From contig QWRL01000024.1 in NCBI GenBank assembly GCA_003670425.1, forward strand, positions 1 through 19,059: a stretch of DNA of 19,059 nt, in the 5' to 3' direction. Origin of the DNA: Chloroflexota bacterium. Its GTDB lineage: Bacteria; Chloroflexota; Anaerolineae; Anaerolineales; UBA11657. This document shows positions 1 to 7,164 of this stretch, in pieces (the first letter of the stretch is position 1; the number at the start of each line of letters is the position of its first letter). Under the pieces are notes generated by a model, which saw only the letters and a list, made by a program, of their open reading frames with translations, did not search any database and had not been told where the DNA came from. The translations under genes and the position numbers were made by a program.

Positions 1-69
1 TTCGTCTTGCTGGCTAAGGTTGCGAAGCGCCGGCGCACGCAACCAGATTTGTGCAAGGCCCAGCCCCAT
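1..69 (-). CDS. Possible 5' end of a leftward gene, cut by the window edge
   Basis: An open frame starts with ATG at 69 (reading leftward) and stays open for 23 codons to the edge. The N-terminus reads MGLGLAQIWLRAP and matches no family I recognise. Support is only the start codon and a TAAAAT box 12 nt upstream (82-87, minus strand), which would give a leader of about 6 nt, similar to the short leaders seen elsewhere in this window. No Shine-Dalgarno sequence is visible. If real, it is divergent from the deacetylase at 246. It could equally be chance open frame in GC-rich DNA. Confidence 0.3.
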   Translation of the reverse strand, partial: MGLGLAQIWLRAPALRNLSQQDE

Positions 70-81
70 GGCAATCGCGTT

Positions 82-87
82 ATTTTA
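82..87 (-). promoter_or_regulatory. Candidate -10 box (TAAAAT) for the left-edge gene
   Basis: On the minus strand TAAAAT lies 12 nt before the ATG at 69. It matches the sigma-70 -10 consensus in five of six bases, inside otherwise GC-rich sequence. No -35 is recognisable at 16-18 nt spacing. Confidence 0.25.
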
Positions 88-194
88 CCTGCCCGCCAGC
101 CGGCGCGTGGTGTGCGCGCATGTGCGCTCAGGCGTTGATGCTTGACGCGCCGGACAATCAGCAGCGCTAAAAAGCTGTGCGCAGCAGCCAAGCG

Positions 195-224
195 TTGCGT
201 GCGCAGCAGCAGCTGGCGTACAAT
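195..224 (+). promoter_or_regulatory. Candidate promoter for the ChbG/YdjC-like gene
   Basis: TACAAT at 219-224 matches the -10 consensus in five of six bases. TTGCGT at 195-200 is a weak -35 (only TTG matches) with an 18-nt spacer. The predicted start site near 231 would leave a leader of about 15 nt that still contains the strong GAGGAG ribosome site. The rest of 1-245 holds only the possible left-edge gene start and a divergent -10 box. Confidence 0.35.
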
Positions 225-233
225 TTGCCAGGC

Positions 234-239
234 GAGGAG
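234..239 (+). promoter_or_regulatory. Strong ribosome binding site that fixes the deacetylase start
   Basis: GAGGAG stands 6 nt before ATG 246. It is the best Shine-Dalgarno in the window and selects ATG 246 over the in-frame GTG at 177, which would add 23 residues unlike the family. Confidence 0.7.
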
Positions 240-245
240 CAACAC

Positions 246-1085
246 ATGAGCCTTTGGAAAGACATGAATCTTGAGGGCAAGCGCGCCTTGATTCTGCACC
301 ATGATGATCTGGGCATGTTTCAGGCAATGAATGGCGCGTACGCGGCGCTTGGCTTCCCCACCGGCAGCATCATGCTGCCCACGGGCTGGGCTGCGGAGGC
401 GGCGCTTACAACGCTGCCGCACGCAGACCTGGGCGTGCACCTTACGCTTACAAGCGAGTGGGACAACCTGCGCTACCGGCCGCTGACGGGCGGCGCCAGC
501 CTGGTGGATGGCAGCGGCCACTTTTATAAAAGTGTGGAAGAGGCTTGGGCGCACATGGATGCGGGCGAGGTGGCGGTTGAGCTGCGCGCACAAATAGAGG
601 CGGGCAAAGCGCTCAATTACGATGTGACCCACATCGACACGCACATGGGCAGCGCAATGCGCCCGGACATTGCGCAGGCCTACATCCGGCTCGCCATTGA
701 ATATCGCATTGCTGCGTTTGTGCCGGAGCTGGAGGGCAAAGCCTTTGCGCCGGATGATGCCAAGACAGCGGAAGAACTGGCGCGCGTGATTGCGGGCTGC
801 GGCCTGCCGCAGTTTCGCGTGATTGATGCCTACAACCAGCCGCCACAGGCACGCCGTGCGTGGCTGGTGGATACGCTGAGCAAGGCCGGGCCGGGTGTTT
901 ACCATTGCCTGCATCATGCGGCGCTGGACACGCCAGAGCTGCGCGCCATCCGGGACTGGCCGGTGCGCGCTGCGGATTATGCGGGCTTGCAGGATGCCGA
1001 TGTGCGCCGCGTGCTGGGCGAGTTTGTGCCGCTGACGTACCGCGATGTGCGCGCCGGCCTGCAGCGCTACGGTTTCCCCGGCTAG
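246..1085 (+). CDS. ChbG/YdjC (HpnK)-like carbohydrate deacetylase
   Basis: A 279-residue protein of the ChbG/YdjC family, metal-dependent enzymes that remove N- or O-acetyl groups from small amino-sugar substrates, usually in the cytoplasm. No signal peptide is visible. The N-terminal strand and metal motif is HHDDLGM (residues 18-24, Asp20/Asp21), corresponding to the NADDFG motif of better-known members. His65 lies in GVHLTLTSEW. A second metal motif THIDTHMG spans 128-135 (His129, His133), and a His-rich stretch at 219-224 (YHCLHH) fits the late active-site region. Length is normal for the family. The gene appears monocistronic: a hairpin follows its stop and the next gene is convergent. 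Family assignment is secure from the metal ligands; the actual sugar substrate is not visible. Possible roles include chitooligosaccharide catabolism or glycolipid remodelling. Confidence 0.88.
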   Translation: MSLWKDMNLEGKRALILHHDDLGMFQAMNGAYAALGFPTGSIMLPTGWAAEAALTTLPHADLGVHLTLTSEWDNLRYRPLTGGASLVDGSGHFYKSVEEAWAHMDAGEVAVELRAQIEAGKALNYDVTHIDTHMGSAMRPDIAQAYIRLAIEYRIAAFVPELEGKAFAPDDAKTAEELARVIAGCGLPQFRVIDAYNQPPQARRAWLVDTLSKAGPGVYHCLHHAALDTPELRAIRDWPVRAADYAGLQDADVRRVLGEFVPLTYRDVRAGLQRYGFPG

Positions 1086-1089
1086 CGCG

Positions 1090-1119
1090 CGCCTGCCAGC
1101 CCGGTGCCGCGGGCAGGCG
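1090..1119 (+). terminator. Terminator-like hairpin after the deacetylase
   Basis: CGCCTGCC (1090-1097) pairs perfectly with GGCAGGCG (1112-1119) around a 14-nt loop, starting 4 nt after the stop codon. Only three T residues follow (1120-1122), so it is a weak intrinsic terminator at best. Confidence 0.5.
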
Positions 1120-1198
1120 TTTCGCCGCTTGTAACCAGCACCGGCAAAGACCTATGTTGACCGCGGGGCGGCCGGACATGGGGCTTGGTTACAGCCTG

Positions 1199-1391
1199 TG
1201 CTAACAATTATGCTAAGTAAACTTGCCACCCCTTTTTTGATGCTGGATGGAGCTGTATTGAAACTATTAAGCTTATCGTTTACCCTCGAAGTGTAGCTGC
1301 AATTGTTGCGGTGATGCTTGGTGTTGGATGCAGCCCGCAGGCTGAAGCACTGGCGCCAACCAGAGAAGCGCAGCCAGGGGTGCATCTATAA
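1199..1391 (+). pseudogene. Lipoprotein-signal-like fragment in the convergent gap
   Basis: The 1086-1385 gap is less GC-rich around 1200-1320 than its surroundings. In one plus frame an open stretch from the in-frame TAA at 1218-1220 to the TAA at 1389-1391 encodes, from 1269, KLIVYPRSVAAIVAVMLG and then VGC-SPQAEA (Cys codon at 1329): a charged n-region, a hydrophobic core and a Cys in lipobox-like context. Position -3 is Gly rather than the usual Leu. The product would end 20 residues after the Cys. No ATG or GTG stands before the hydrophobic core; only an ATT at 1257, 4 nt after GGAG, could initiate. A TGCTAA direct repeat (1199-1204 and 1211-1216) and a TATGCT -10-like box (1209-1214) lie upstream. 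I read this as a possible remnant of a deleted lipoprotein gene; chance is not excluded. Its 3' end overlaps the stop region of the oxidoreductase gene. Confidence 0.3.
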
Positions 1392-2384
1392 GTGCACTAC
1401 TTCGCTGGTGCGCGCACTCTCGTACGCAGCATCCACAATGCGCATGTTGCATAGGCCTTCCGCCGCGCCCGGCACGGGCACACGCTGCTGCCGGATGCAA
1501 TCAAAAAAATAGCCGAGCTGCGCATCGTAAAGCGATTGCGGCGAGTGGTCAGCGCGCGGATGCACAAAGCCGGAGGGATGCACGGTGGGTGCGCCGGCGG
1601 CATTGGTGCTGGTTGTGTGGGTGGGGAAGATTGAGCCAATGCCGCGCGTGCCGTACAGCTGTGTGGCCGCTTCGCGCCCGTCACAGTGCGGCTGCCACCA
1701 GCCAGACTCGATATAGGACGAGACGCCGTCCGCCCAGTTGACAATGATCACGCCGGTGTCATCCACATCATAGTTTTTGTAGTGCGTGCCGATGCGCGCA
1801 TAAACACTGGCGGGCTGCGGGTCGCCCAGCAGGAAGCGCACGGTATCAATGGCGTGGATGCCCATGTCTGCCAAAGCGCCGCCGCCCGCAAAGCGCGCTT
1901 CGGTGAACCAGCCTGTTGGCCCCCAGTTGGCGTGCACGCCATATCCCTTGGTGCGAATGATCTGGCCGAGCTCACCGGCCTGCGCGCCGGCGCGCAGCCA
2001 CAACACCTCTGGATCAAAACGCCCGCAGGGCGCCACCAGCAGCCGGGCCGGTGCGTTGGTGCTGGCATCCAGCATGGCGCGCGCTTCGGCGGCGTTCAGC
2101 GCCATTGGTTTTTCCACCAGCACATGCACGCCGGCACGCAGCGCTGCAACCGCTTCTGGCGCGTGCAGGTAATTGGGCGTGCCCACCACCAGCACATCCA
2201 CGCCGCCTGCGCGCAGCATTTCGCCCACATCTGCATGCTGGCGCGCAATGCCAAACTGCTGCGCAAACTGCGCCATGCTTTCGCTGCGGTGGTTGGTGAC
2301 CGCCACAAGCTGTGCGCCCAGATTGCGCGCAGCTTGCGCATGAATTTTGGAAATGTAGCCGGTGCCGGTGAATGCAATATTCAT
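1386..2384 (-). CDS. Gfo/Idh/MocA-family NAD(P)-dependent oxidoreductase
   Basis: A 332-residue protein of the glucose-fructose oxidoreductase / inositol dehydrogenase / MocA family, which oxidises or reduces sugars, inositols or related polyols with a Rossmann-bound NAD(P). The N-terminal Rossmann motif is FTGTGYISKIH (residues 5-15). EKP at 91-93 carries the family's catalytic Lys92. DMGIHAIDTVRFLLG (173-187) is the typical C-domain helix with the conserved Asp/His pair. The start chosen is ATG 2384, where the Rossmann strand begins; a longer in-frame extension would run into glpK coding sequence and is unlike the family. No Shine-Dalgarno is visible. The gene starts 37 nt after the glpK stop and is the last member of the metG unit. 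The substrate cannot be told from sequence; a link to glycerol or glycan sugars is only contextual. Confidence 0.87.
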   Translation of the reverse strand: MNIAFTGTGYISKIHAQAARNLGAQLVAVTNHRSESMAQFAQQFGIARQHADVGEMLRAGGVDVLVVGTPNYLHAPEAVAALRAGVHVLVEKPMALNAAEARAMLDASTNAPARLLVAPCGRFDPEVLWLRAGAQAGELGQIIRTKGYGVHANWGPTGWFTEARFAGGGALADMGIHAIDTVRFLLGDPQPASVYARIGTHYKNYDVDDTGVIIVNWADGVSSYIESGWWQPHCDGREAATQLYGTRGIGSIFPTHTTSTNAAGAPTVHPSGFVHPRADHSPQSLYDAQLGYFFDCIRQQRVPVPGAAEGLCNMRIVDAAYESARTSEVVHL

Positions 2385-2421
2385 GCTGGTGAGGCAGGCT
2401 TGTGCGGGCGGGCTGTGCCGG

Positions 2422-3918
2422 CTAGTCCGTCCAGTTGAAGCTGCGCGTAACGGCTTTCTTCCACTTGGCGTAGAGCGCTGCGCGTGTGCGGCCGGCCATC
2501 TGCGGCTGCCACTGGCGCGCCACGCTGGCATGGGCGCGCAGCTCATCCGCTGATTGCCAGAAGCCCACCGCCAGGCCGGCTGCATACGCAGCGCCCAGCG
2601 CGGTTGTCTCGGCCACGGCCGGGCGCTGCAGCGGCACGCCCAGCATGTCCGCCTGAAACTGCATCAGGGTTTCGTTGAACACCATGCCGCCATCCACCTT
2701 CAGCGCTTTGAGGTGCACGCGCGAGTCGCGCTGCATGGCATCGAGCACTTCGCGTGTTTGGAAGGCGGTGGCCTCCAGTACGGCGCGCGCCAGATGCCCC
2801 TTGTTTGCATAGCGCGTCAGCCCGGCAATCACGCCGCGCGCACTGTCCTTCCAGTATGGTGCGTACAAGCCGGAAAATGCGGGCACAAAATACACGCCAC
2901 CATTGTCCGGAACCGTATTGGCCAGCGCCTCCACCGCGCCGGATGATTCAATCAGCCCCAGGTTGTCACGCAGCCATTGCACCAGCGCGCCGCTGATGGC
3001 GATGCTGCCTTCCAGCGCATACACGGGGCGGGCACTGCCCAGCTTGTAGGCCACTGTTGTCAGCAGGCCGTTGCGTGACTGCACTGCGCGCGCACCAGTG
3101 TTGAGCAGCATGAAGCAGCCCGTGCCGTAAGTGTTCTTGGCTTCGCCGGGCCGGAAGCAGGTTTGCCCAAACAGCGCCGCCTGCTGGTCGCCGAGGTCGC
3201 TGGCCACGGGCACGCCCTGCAGTGCGCCGGTGGCAATGCCGTACACCTCGCTGGAGGAGTGCACGGCGGGCAGCAGCGCACGCGGGATGCCCAGCGTCTT
3301 CAAGATGGCAGCATCCCAGTCAAGCGTTGCCAGATTGAGCAGCAGTGTGCGGCTGGCGTTGGTCACATCAGTGATGTGCACGCCGCCGCTGGTGCCGCCG
3401 GTCAAATTCCAAATCAGCCAGCTGTCCATGTTGCCAAATAAAATGTCGCCGCTTTGCGCACGCGCGCGCACGCCGGGCACATTGTCCAGCAGCCATTTGA
3501 TTTTTGGCCCGGAGAAATAAGTTGCCAAGGGCAGGCCTGTCTTGCGCCGAAAACGATTCTGCCCGCCCGTGCGCGCCAGCCGCGCGCAGATGGCGGCGGT
3601 GCGCGTATCCTGCCAGACGATGGCGTGGTGCACGGGCTGGCCGGTGTGCCGGTCCCACAGCAGCGTAGTCTCGCGCTGGTTGGTGATGCCCACCGCAGCC
3701 AGCTGCGCGCGCGCGATGCCGCTTTTTGCAAGCGCGCCCGCCACCACCTGCTGCGTGCGCTCCCAAATCTCCAGCGCATCATGCTCCACCCAGCCGGGCT
3801 GCGCAAAGAGCTGCGCGTGCTCGCGCTGGTCCGCTGCCACCACCTGCCCGCCGTGGTCAAAAATCATGCAGCGCGTGCTGGTGGTTCCCTGGTCAATAGC
3901 GGCAATGTATTTGTTCAT
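2422..3918 (-). CDS. glpK: Glycerol kinase
   Basis: A 498-residue FGGY kinase that phosphorylates glycerol with ATP to sn-glycerol 3-phosphate, feeding lipid synthesis or glycolysis; cytoplasmic. The N-terminal ATP motif is DQGTTSTR (9-16). Substrate residues expected in GlpK are present: Arg82/Glu83 in NQRET, Tyr134, and Asp244/Gln245 in LGDQQA, where Asp244 corresponds to the catalytic base. Both FGGY signature regions are recognisable (YFSGPKIKWLLDN from 134; GGMVFNETLMQFQADMLG near 415). Length is close to the 502 residues of the E. coli enzyme. The fructose-1,6-bisphosphate loop (near 228-240) lacks the Gly/Arg pattern of enterobacterial GlpK, so that allosteric control is doubtful. No glpF, glpD or glp regulator is nearby. 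The gene starts 52 nt downstream of a GT-C gene and has its own good ribosome site. Confidence 0.95.
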   Translation of the reverse strand: MNKYIAAIDQGTTSTRCMIFDHGGQVVAADQREHAQLFAQPGWVEHDALEIWERTQQVVAGALAKSGIARAQLAAVGITNQRETTLLWDRHTGQPVHHAIVWQDTRTAAICARLARTGGQNRFRRKTGLPLATYFSGPKIKWLLDNVPGVRARAQSGDILFGNMDSWLIWNLTGGTSGGVHITDVTNASRTLLLNLATLDWDAAILKTLGIPRALLPAVHSSSEVYGIATGALQGVPVASDLGDQQAALFGQTCFRPGEAKNTYGTGCFMLLNTGARAVQSRNGLLTTVAYKLGSARPVYALEGSIAISGALVQWLRDNLGLIESSGAVEALANTVPDNGGVYFVPAFSGLYAPYWKDSARGVIAGLTRYANKGHLARAVLEATAFQTREVLDAMQRDSRVHLKALKVDGGMVFNETLMQFQADMLGVPLQRPAVAETTALGAAYAAGLAVGFWQSADELRAHASVARQWQPQMAGRTRAALYAKWKKAVTRSFNWTD

Positions 3919-3925
3919 GCGTGTA

Positions 3926-3929
3926 CTCC
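3926..3929 (-). promoter_or_regulatory. Ribosome binding site of glpK
   Basis: On the minus strand GGAG lies 7 nt before the ATG at 3918, fixing the start. It is one of few clear Shine-Dalgarno sites in the window. Confidence 0.6.
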
Positions 3930-3970
3930 GCGGTGATTGTTAAGCGGGATGCAAAGCAACACAGGTGATG

Positions 3971-5308
3971 TTACAGTGCAGCGCCTGCGCTGCCGGCAAT
4001 TAGTGGCAGCACCCACACGCACAGCGCGGCCAGCAGCAGCGCCACGCTCAACGGCAGCCAGGCAGCAGCACGGCTTGCGGCCGGCCAGCGCGCTGCGCAG
4101 CGCTGCGCCCAGACGGACAGGCCGCGCGTGGCAGCAATTGCCAGCGGCAGCAATGCAGGAAAGAGGTAGCGCCCCTGATGCTGCACAAAGCTGAAGTTGT
4201 AATACAGAAATGCGAGCAGTGTGCCGCCGGCCGCGGCCAGCAGCAGCAAGTGCTGGCGCCGGCGGACTGCAGTTGTGTCCGCGCTGGTGGGTGCGGCCCG
4301 GCCCAGCCACAAGCCGGCAACAATTGCGGCGCACAGCAGCCACAGCAGCGCATAGATGCGGCCGCTCATTGGTGCGCTCATCCAGCCGAACTGCCCCCAA
4401 AAACTGTTGAAGGTGGTGGCTAGCATGCGGCGCAGGAGTTGCGCTGCACCAAACTGCGCCAGCCAGTCTGCGGTGCGCGGCTGGCCCGCCACCACTGCAG
4501 CGTGGCGCTGCAAGCCCAGCACATCCGGCCAGCCATAAACTGCGGCGTTGCGCGCCCACCACAGGCCGCCCAGCAGCAGCGCGGGCAGCAGCTGCGCAAT
4601 ACCGGCGCCACGCGTGCTGCGGCCGGCGCGCCAGTCCAGCCACAGTGCCAGCAGCATGGGCAGCAGCAGAATGTAGACGGTTGCCTTTGTAATGAAGCAA
4701 AGGCCAAGCACAAGGCTGGCCAGCCAGTAATGGCGCGTGTGGCGCGCTGCCGAACCGCGCAGCAGCAGCCACAAGCCCAGCATCATCCACAATTCAGCCA
4801 GTGCATCGTTGTTGACGCTGGCCAGCATGGCAACATGTTGCGGAATGAACGCCACGAATGCGGCGGCTGCAAGCGCCAGTGGCAGCTGCGGTTGAAAGTA
4901 CTCCCAGGCAGCCAGCCCGGCGCACACCACCAGCAACGCGCCAAGCAGCGCGCTAGCAAGGCGCAGTGCCAGCAGGCTGCCGTTGCTGGCACGGTACACC
5001 GGCGCCAGCAGCAAATAGTAGAGCGGCGGCTGGTGGCCCTCGTAGCGCAGCGCGGCAATGGAAAGCTGCGGCGGGAAGCGCCGCGCTACGATGTCCGCCA
5101 GATATTGCTGGTCATAATCGCCCGCCTGCAGCACGGGCAGGCTGCCGTTTTCAGCCAGCTGGCGGATGTAGTTGTAATGTGCGGGCTCATCCGGGTTTTG
5201 CCAGGCGGGCGTGAACCACGCGTACAGTGTGGCCAGCAGCAGGTACAACGCCACAATGGCCGCCAAGCCAGTGCGGAGCCCAACCGGTGCCTGTACTGCG
5301 CTGCGCAT
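3971..5308 (-). CDS. GT-C membrane glycosyltransferase, DUF2142-like
   Basis: A 445-residue polytopic membrane protein with roughly ten hydrophobic segments. The first non-cytoplasmic loop carries NPDEPAHYNY (38-47), the Asp-Glu motif of GT-C enzymes in the form typical of DUF2142-like proteins. It is followed by YEGHQPPLYYLLLAPVY, SVNNDALAEL and, near the C-terminus, QHQGRYLFPALLPLA, all common to that group. Such enzymes are expected to move a sugar from a polyprenyl-phosphate donor to a glycan, lipid or protein on the outer face of the membrane. Start ATG 5308 directly precedes the first membrane segment. It lies 27 nt downstream of metG and 52 nt upstream of glpK in the same orientation. 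Donor and acceptor are unknown. Confidence 0.8.
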   Translation of the reverse strand: MRSAVQAPVGLRTGLAAIVALYLLLATLYAWFTPAWQNPDEPAHYNYIRQLAENGSLPVLQAGDYDQQYLADIVARRFPPQLSIAALRYEGHQPPLYYLLLAPVYRASNGSLLALRLASALLGALLVVCAGLAAWEYFQPQLPLALAAAAFVAFIPQHVAMLASVNNDALAELWMMLGLWLLLRGSAARHTRHYWLASLVLGLCFITKATVYILLLPMLLALWLDWRAGRSTRGAGIAQLLPALLLGGLWWARNAAVYGWPDVLGLQRHAAVVAGQPRTADWLAQFGAAQLLRRMLATTFNSFWGQFGWMSAPMSGRIYALLWLLCAAIVAGLWLGRAAPTSADTTAVRRRQHLLLLAAAGGTLLAFLYYNFSFVQHQGRYLFPALLPLAIAATRGLSVWAQRCAARWPAASRAAAWLPLSVALLLAALCVWVLPLIAGSAGAAL

Positions 5309-5335
5309 TTGCCGGCGCGGTGAAGCGCAGGGCTG

Positions 5336-7102
5336 CTAGCCGAGCCGCGTAATTTCTTCCGCTGCCACGCTGTCATCCAGCTTGCGGAAGAGCGGCGCGG
5401 GCGTGCCCAGCGCCTGCCCGGCTGCCAGTGTGCTGGGCTGCCAGCGGCCCACGCTGTCGGCGGCGCTGTAGGTAAGGGCGCTATGCGTGCTGCCGGCTTC
5501 GGCAAATGTCTGCACCGCTTGCGTGCCAAAAATATTGCCGGCATGGCCCAGCTGCACATGCAGCTGCTGCGCACTAAATGGCAGAAAGGGCGCCAGCAGC
5601 AGCTTCAGCGAGTCGATGGCGCGCAGCGCGGTGTACACGGCGCGCGCACTGCCGGCGCGGTCGGTTTTGATTGTGAACCACGGTGCCTGCTGGTCCAGAT
5701 AGCGGTTGACCTCCCCGGCGAGGCGCATCGCCTCCTGCAATGCAGCGCGCAGCTTCACCGCATCCAGCAGCGCGCCCACACTGGCGAAGCCCGCGTCAAT
5801 GGCAGCCAGCAGCGCCGTATCAGCAGCCTGCAGTGCGCCCGGCTCGGGTACGCACCCGCCAAACTGCTTGTGCGCAAAGCTCAACACGCGGTTGGCCAGA
5901 TTGCCCCATGTGGCCACCAGCTCATCATTGTTGCGCTGCACAAACTCGGGCCAGGCCCAGTCGCTGTCCTTTGTCTCCGGCATGTTCACCGTCAGGTAGT
6001 AGCGCACCGCGTCCGCGCCGTAGCGCTGCGCCACATCCAGCCCCCACACCGCCCAGTTGCGGCTGCCAGAAATTTTTTGGCCGGCAAGATTCATGAACTC
6101 GTTGGCCGGCACATCATACGGAAGGTTGAGCTGCGCGGGCGGGTCGCTGTCATACAGGCGGCCGGTGCCCGCCAGCTGCGCGGGCCAGATCAGCGCATGG
6201 AATGGAATGTTGTCCTTGCCGATGAAGTAGTAGGTGCGTGCATCCGGCGCGTACCACCAGTCATGCCAGGCCGTTGGCGTGCCGTTGTTGTGCGCCCACT
6301 CAATGGACGCAGAAAGATAACCGATGACCGCTTCAAACCAGACATACAGGCACTTGCCATCCCAGTTGGGCAGCGGCACGGGGATGCCCCAGTCCAAATC
6401 ACGCGTGATGGCACGGCCGTGCAGGCCATCCACATTGACGGTGTGCAGCACAGGCTTGATGACGTTGGCGCGCCAGTGCTCTTTGCCGCTTGCCAGAAAG
6501 GCAGCCACCAGCGGCGAGAGCTTTGCAAGATCCAAAAACTGATGCTCGGTGCTGCGCAGCTCAAGCGCGCGGTTGCCGGTTTTGGAATGCGGGTCGATCA
6601 GCTGCGTAGCCTCCAGCAGCTGGCCGCACTTGTCGCACTGGTCGCCGCGCGCGCTGTCGTAGCCGCACAGGTAACAGGTGCCCTCCACATAGCGGTCGGG
6701 CAAAAAGCGCTTCTCCGCCGGCGAATACCACTGTTGCTGCGTCTCGGCGTACAAATAGCCATGCTCGCGCAGGCGCGCAAACATCAACTGCGACACTGCA
6801 AAATGATTTTCGGTGTGCGTGGAGGTGAACAGGTCATAGCTGATGCCCAGCTGCACAAACAAGTCAATGAAGCGCTGGTGGTAATGCTCGTAAACTGCTG
6901 CGGCTGTTTTGCCTTCCGCGTCGGCGCGCACCGTGATGGGCGTGCCATGCGCGTCGGAGCCGGAAACCATCAGCACGCGGTTGCCGCACAGGCGCTGGTA
7001 GCGCGCAAAAATATCGGCCGGCAGGTAGGCACCGGTGAGGTTGCCCACATGAATATCGGCATTGGCATACGGCCAGGCCACAGAAACCAGAATATTGCGC
7101 AT
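5336..7102 (-). CDS. metG: Methionyl-tRNA synthetase
   Basis: A 588-residue class I aminoacyl-tRNA synthetase that charges tRNA-Met in the cytoplasm. The HIGH-type motif is HVGN (18-21) after VAWPYANADI. The zinc knuckle is one four-Cys set, CYLC (143-146) and CDKC (156-159). Active-site segments GSDAHGTP (48-55), DWGIPVP (237-243) and YVWFEAVIGYL (253-263) are present. The KMSKS position reads KISGS (343-347) in GQKISGSRNW, retaining the first Lys. The C-terminal helical anticodon domain is present, but there is no extra EMAP/OB-type tRNA-binding domain. This pattern resembles MetRS of Chloroflexota and Actinobacteria. It is the first gene of the minus-strand unit, read from a short-leader promoter with no Shine-Dalgarno. 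As the only MetRS in view it is presumably essential. Confidence 0.96.
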   Translation of the reverse strand: MRNILVSVAWPYANADIHVGNLTGAYLPADIFARYQRLCGNRVLMVSGSDAHGTPITVRADAEGKTAAAVYEHYHQRFIDLFVQLGISYDLFTSTHTENHFAVSQLMFARLREHGYLYAETQQQWYSPAEKRFLPDRYVEGTCYLCGYDSARGDQCDKCGQLLEATQLIDPHSKTGNRALELRSTEHQFLDLAKLSPLVAAFLASGKEHWRANVIKPVLHTVNVDGLHGRAITRDLDWGIPVPLPNWDGKCLYVWFEAVIGYLSASIEWAHNNGTPTAWHDWWYAPDARTYYFIGKDNIPFHALIWPAQLAGTGRLYDSDPPAQLNLPYDVPANEFMNLAGQKISGSRNWAVWGLDVAQRYGADAVRYYLTVNMPETKDSDWAWPEFVQRNNDELVATWGNLANRVLSFAHKQFGGCVPEPGALQAADTALLAAIDAGFASVGALLDAVKLRAALQEAMRLAGEVNRYLDQQAPWFTIKTDRAGSARAVYTALRAIDSLKLLLAPFLPFSAQQLHVQLGHAGNIFGTQAVQTFAEAGSTHSALTYSAADSVGRWQPSTLAAGQALGTPAPLFRKLDDSVAAEEITRLG

Positions 7103-7119
7103 GGCGGGGAGTGCCTGAA

Positions 7120-7128
7120 ATTTTAGCA
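7120..7128 (-). promoter_or_regulatory. Extended -10 promoter element of metG
   Basis: The minus strand reads TGCTAAAAT here: a TG-N extended -10 plus a five-of-six TATAAT match, 17 nt before the metG ATG. The implied leader is about 10 nt, without a Shine-Dalgarno. No -35 is visible, consistent with an extended -10 promoter. Confidence 0.5.
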
Positions 7129-7148
7129 GCCGCCTGCTGCGCGGGCGC

Positions 7149-7157
7149 TGCTATAGT
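7149..7157 (+). promoter_or_regulatory. Extended -10 element; probable leaderless start for the gene at 7165
   Basis: TGCTATAGT ends 7 nt before ATG 7165. With the usual 6-8 nt from -10 to start site, transcription would begin at or next to the A of the start codon. No -35 is recognisable and there is no room for a Shine-Dalgarno downstream of the start site. Confidence 0.5.
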
Positions 7158-7164
7158 GCCGCCA

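Noticed and set aside
177..245. N-terminal extension of the deacetylase from GTG 177
   Set aside because: The extra 23 residues precede a strong GAGGAG site and ATG 246, and the TACAAT -10 box lies inside the extension.
2385..2585. Long N-terminal extension of the oxidoreductase into glpK
   Set aside because: It is an Arg/Pro/Ser-rich shadow of glpK coding sequence; the Rossmann fold begins at ATG 2384.
5483..7126. 547-codon plus-strand open frame across metG
   Set aside because: It is the antisense shadow of metG; the product is Gln/Arg/His-rich with no family motif, while metG has all catalytic motifs.
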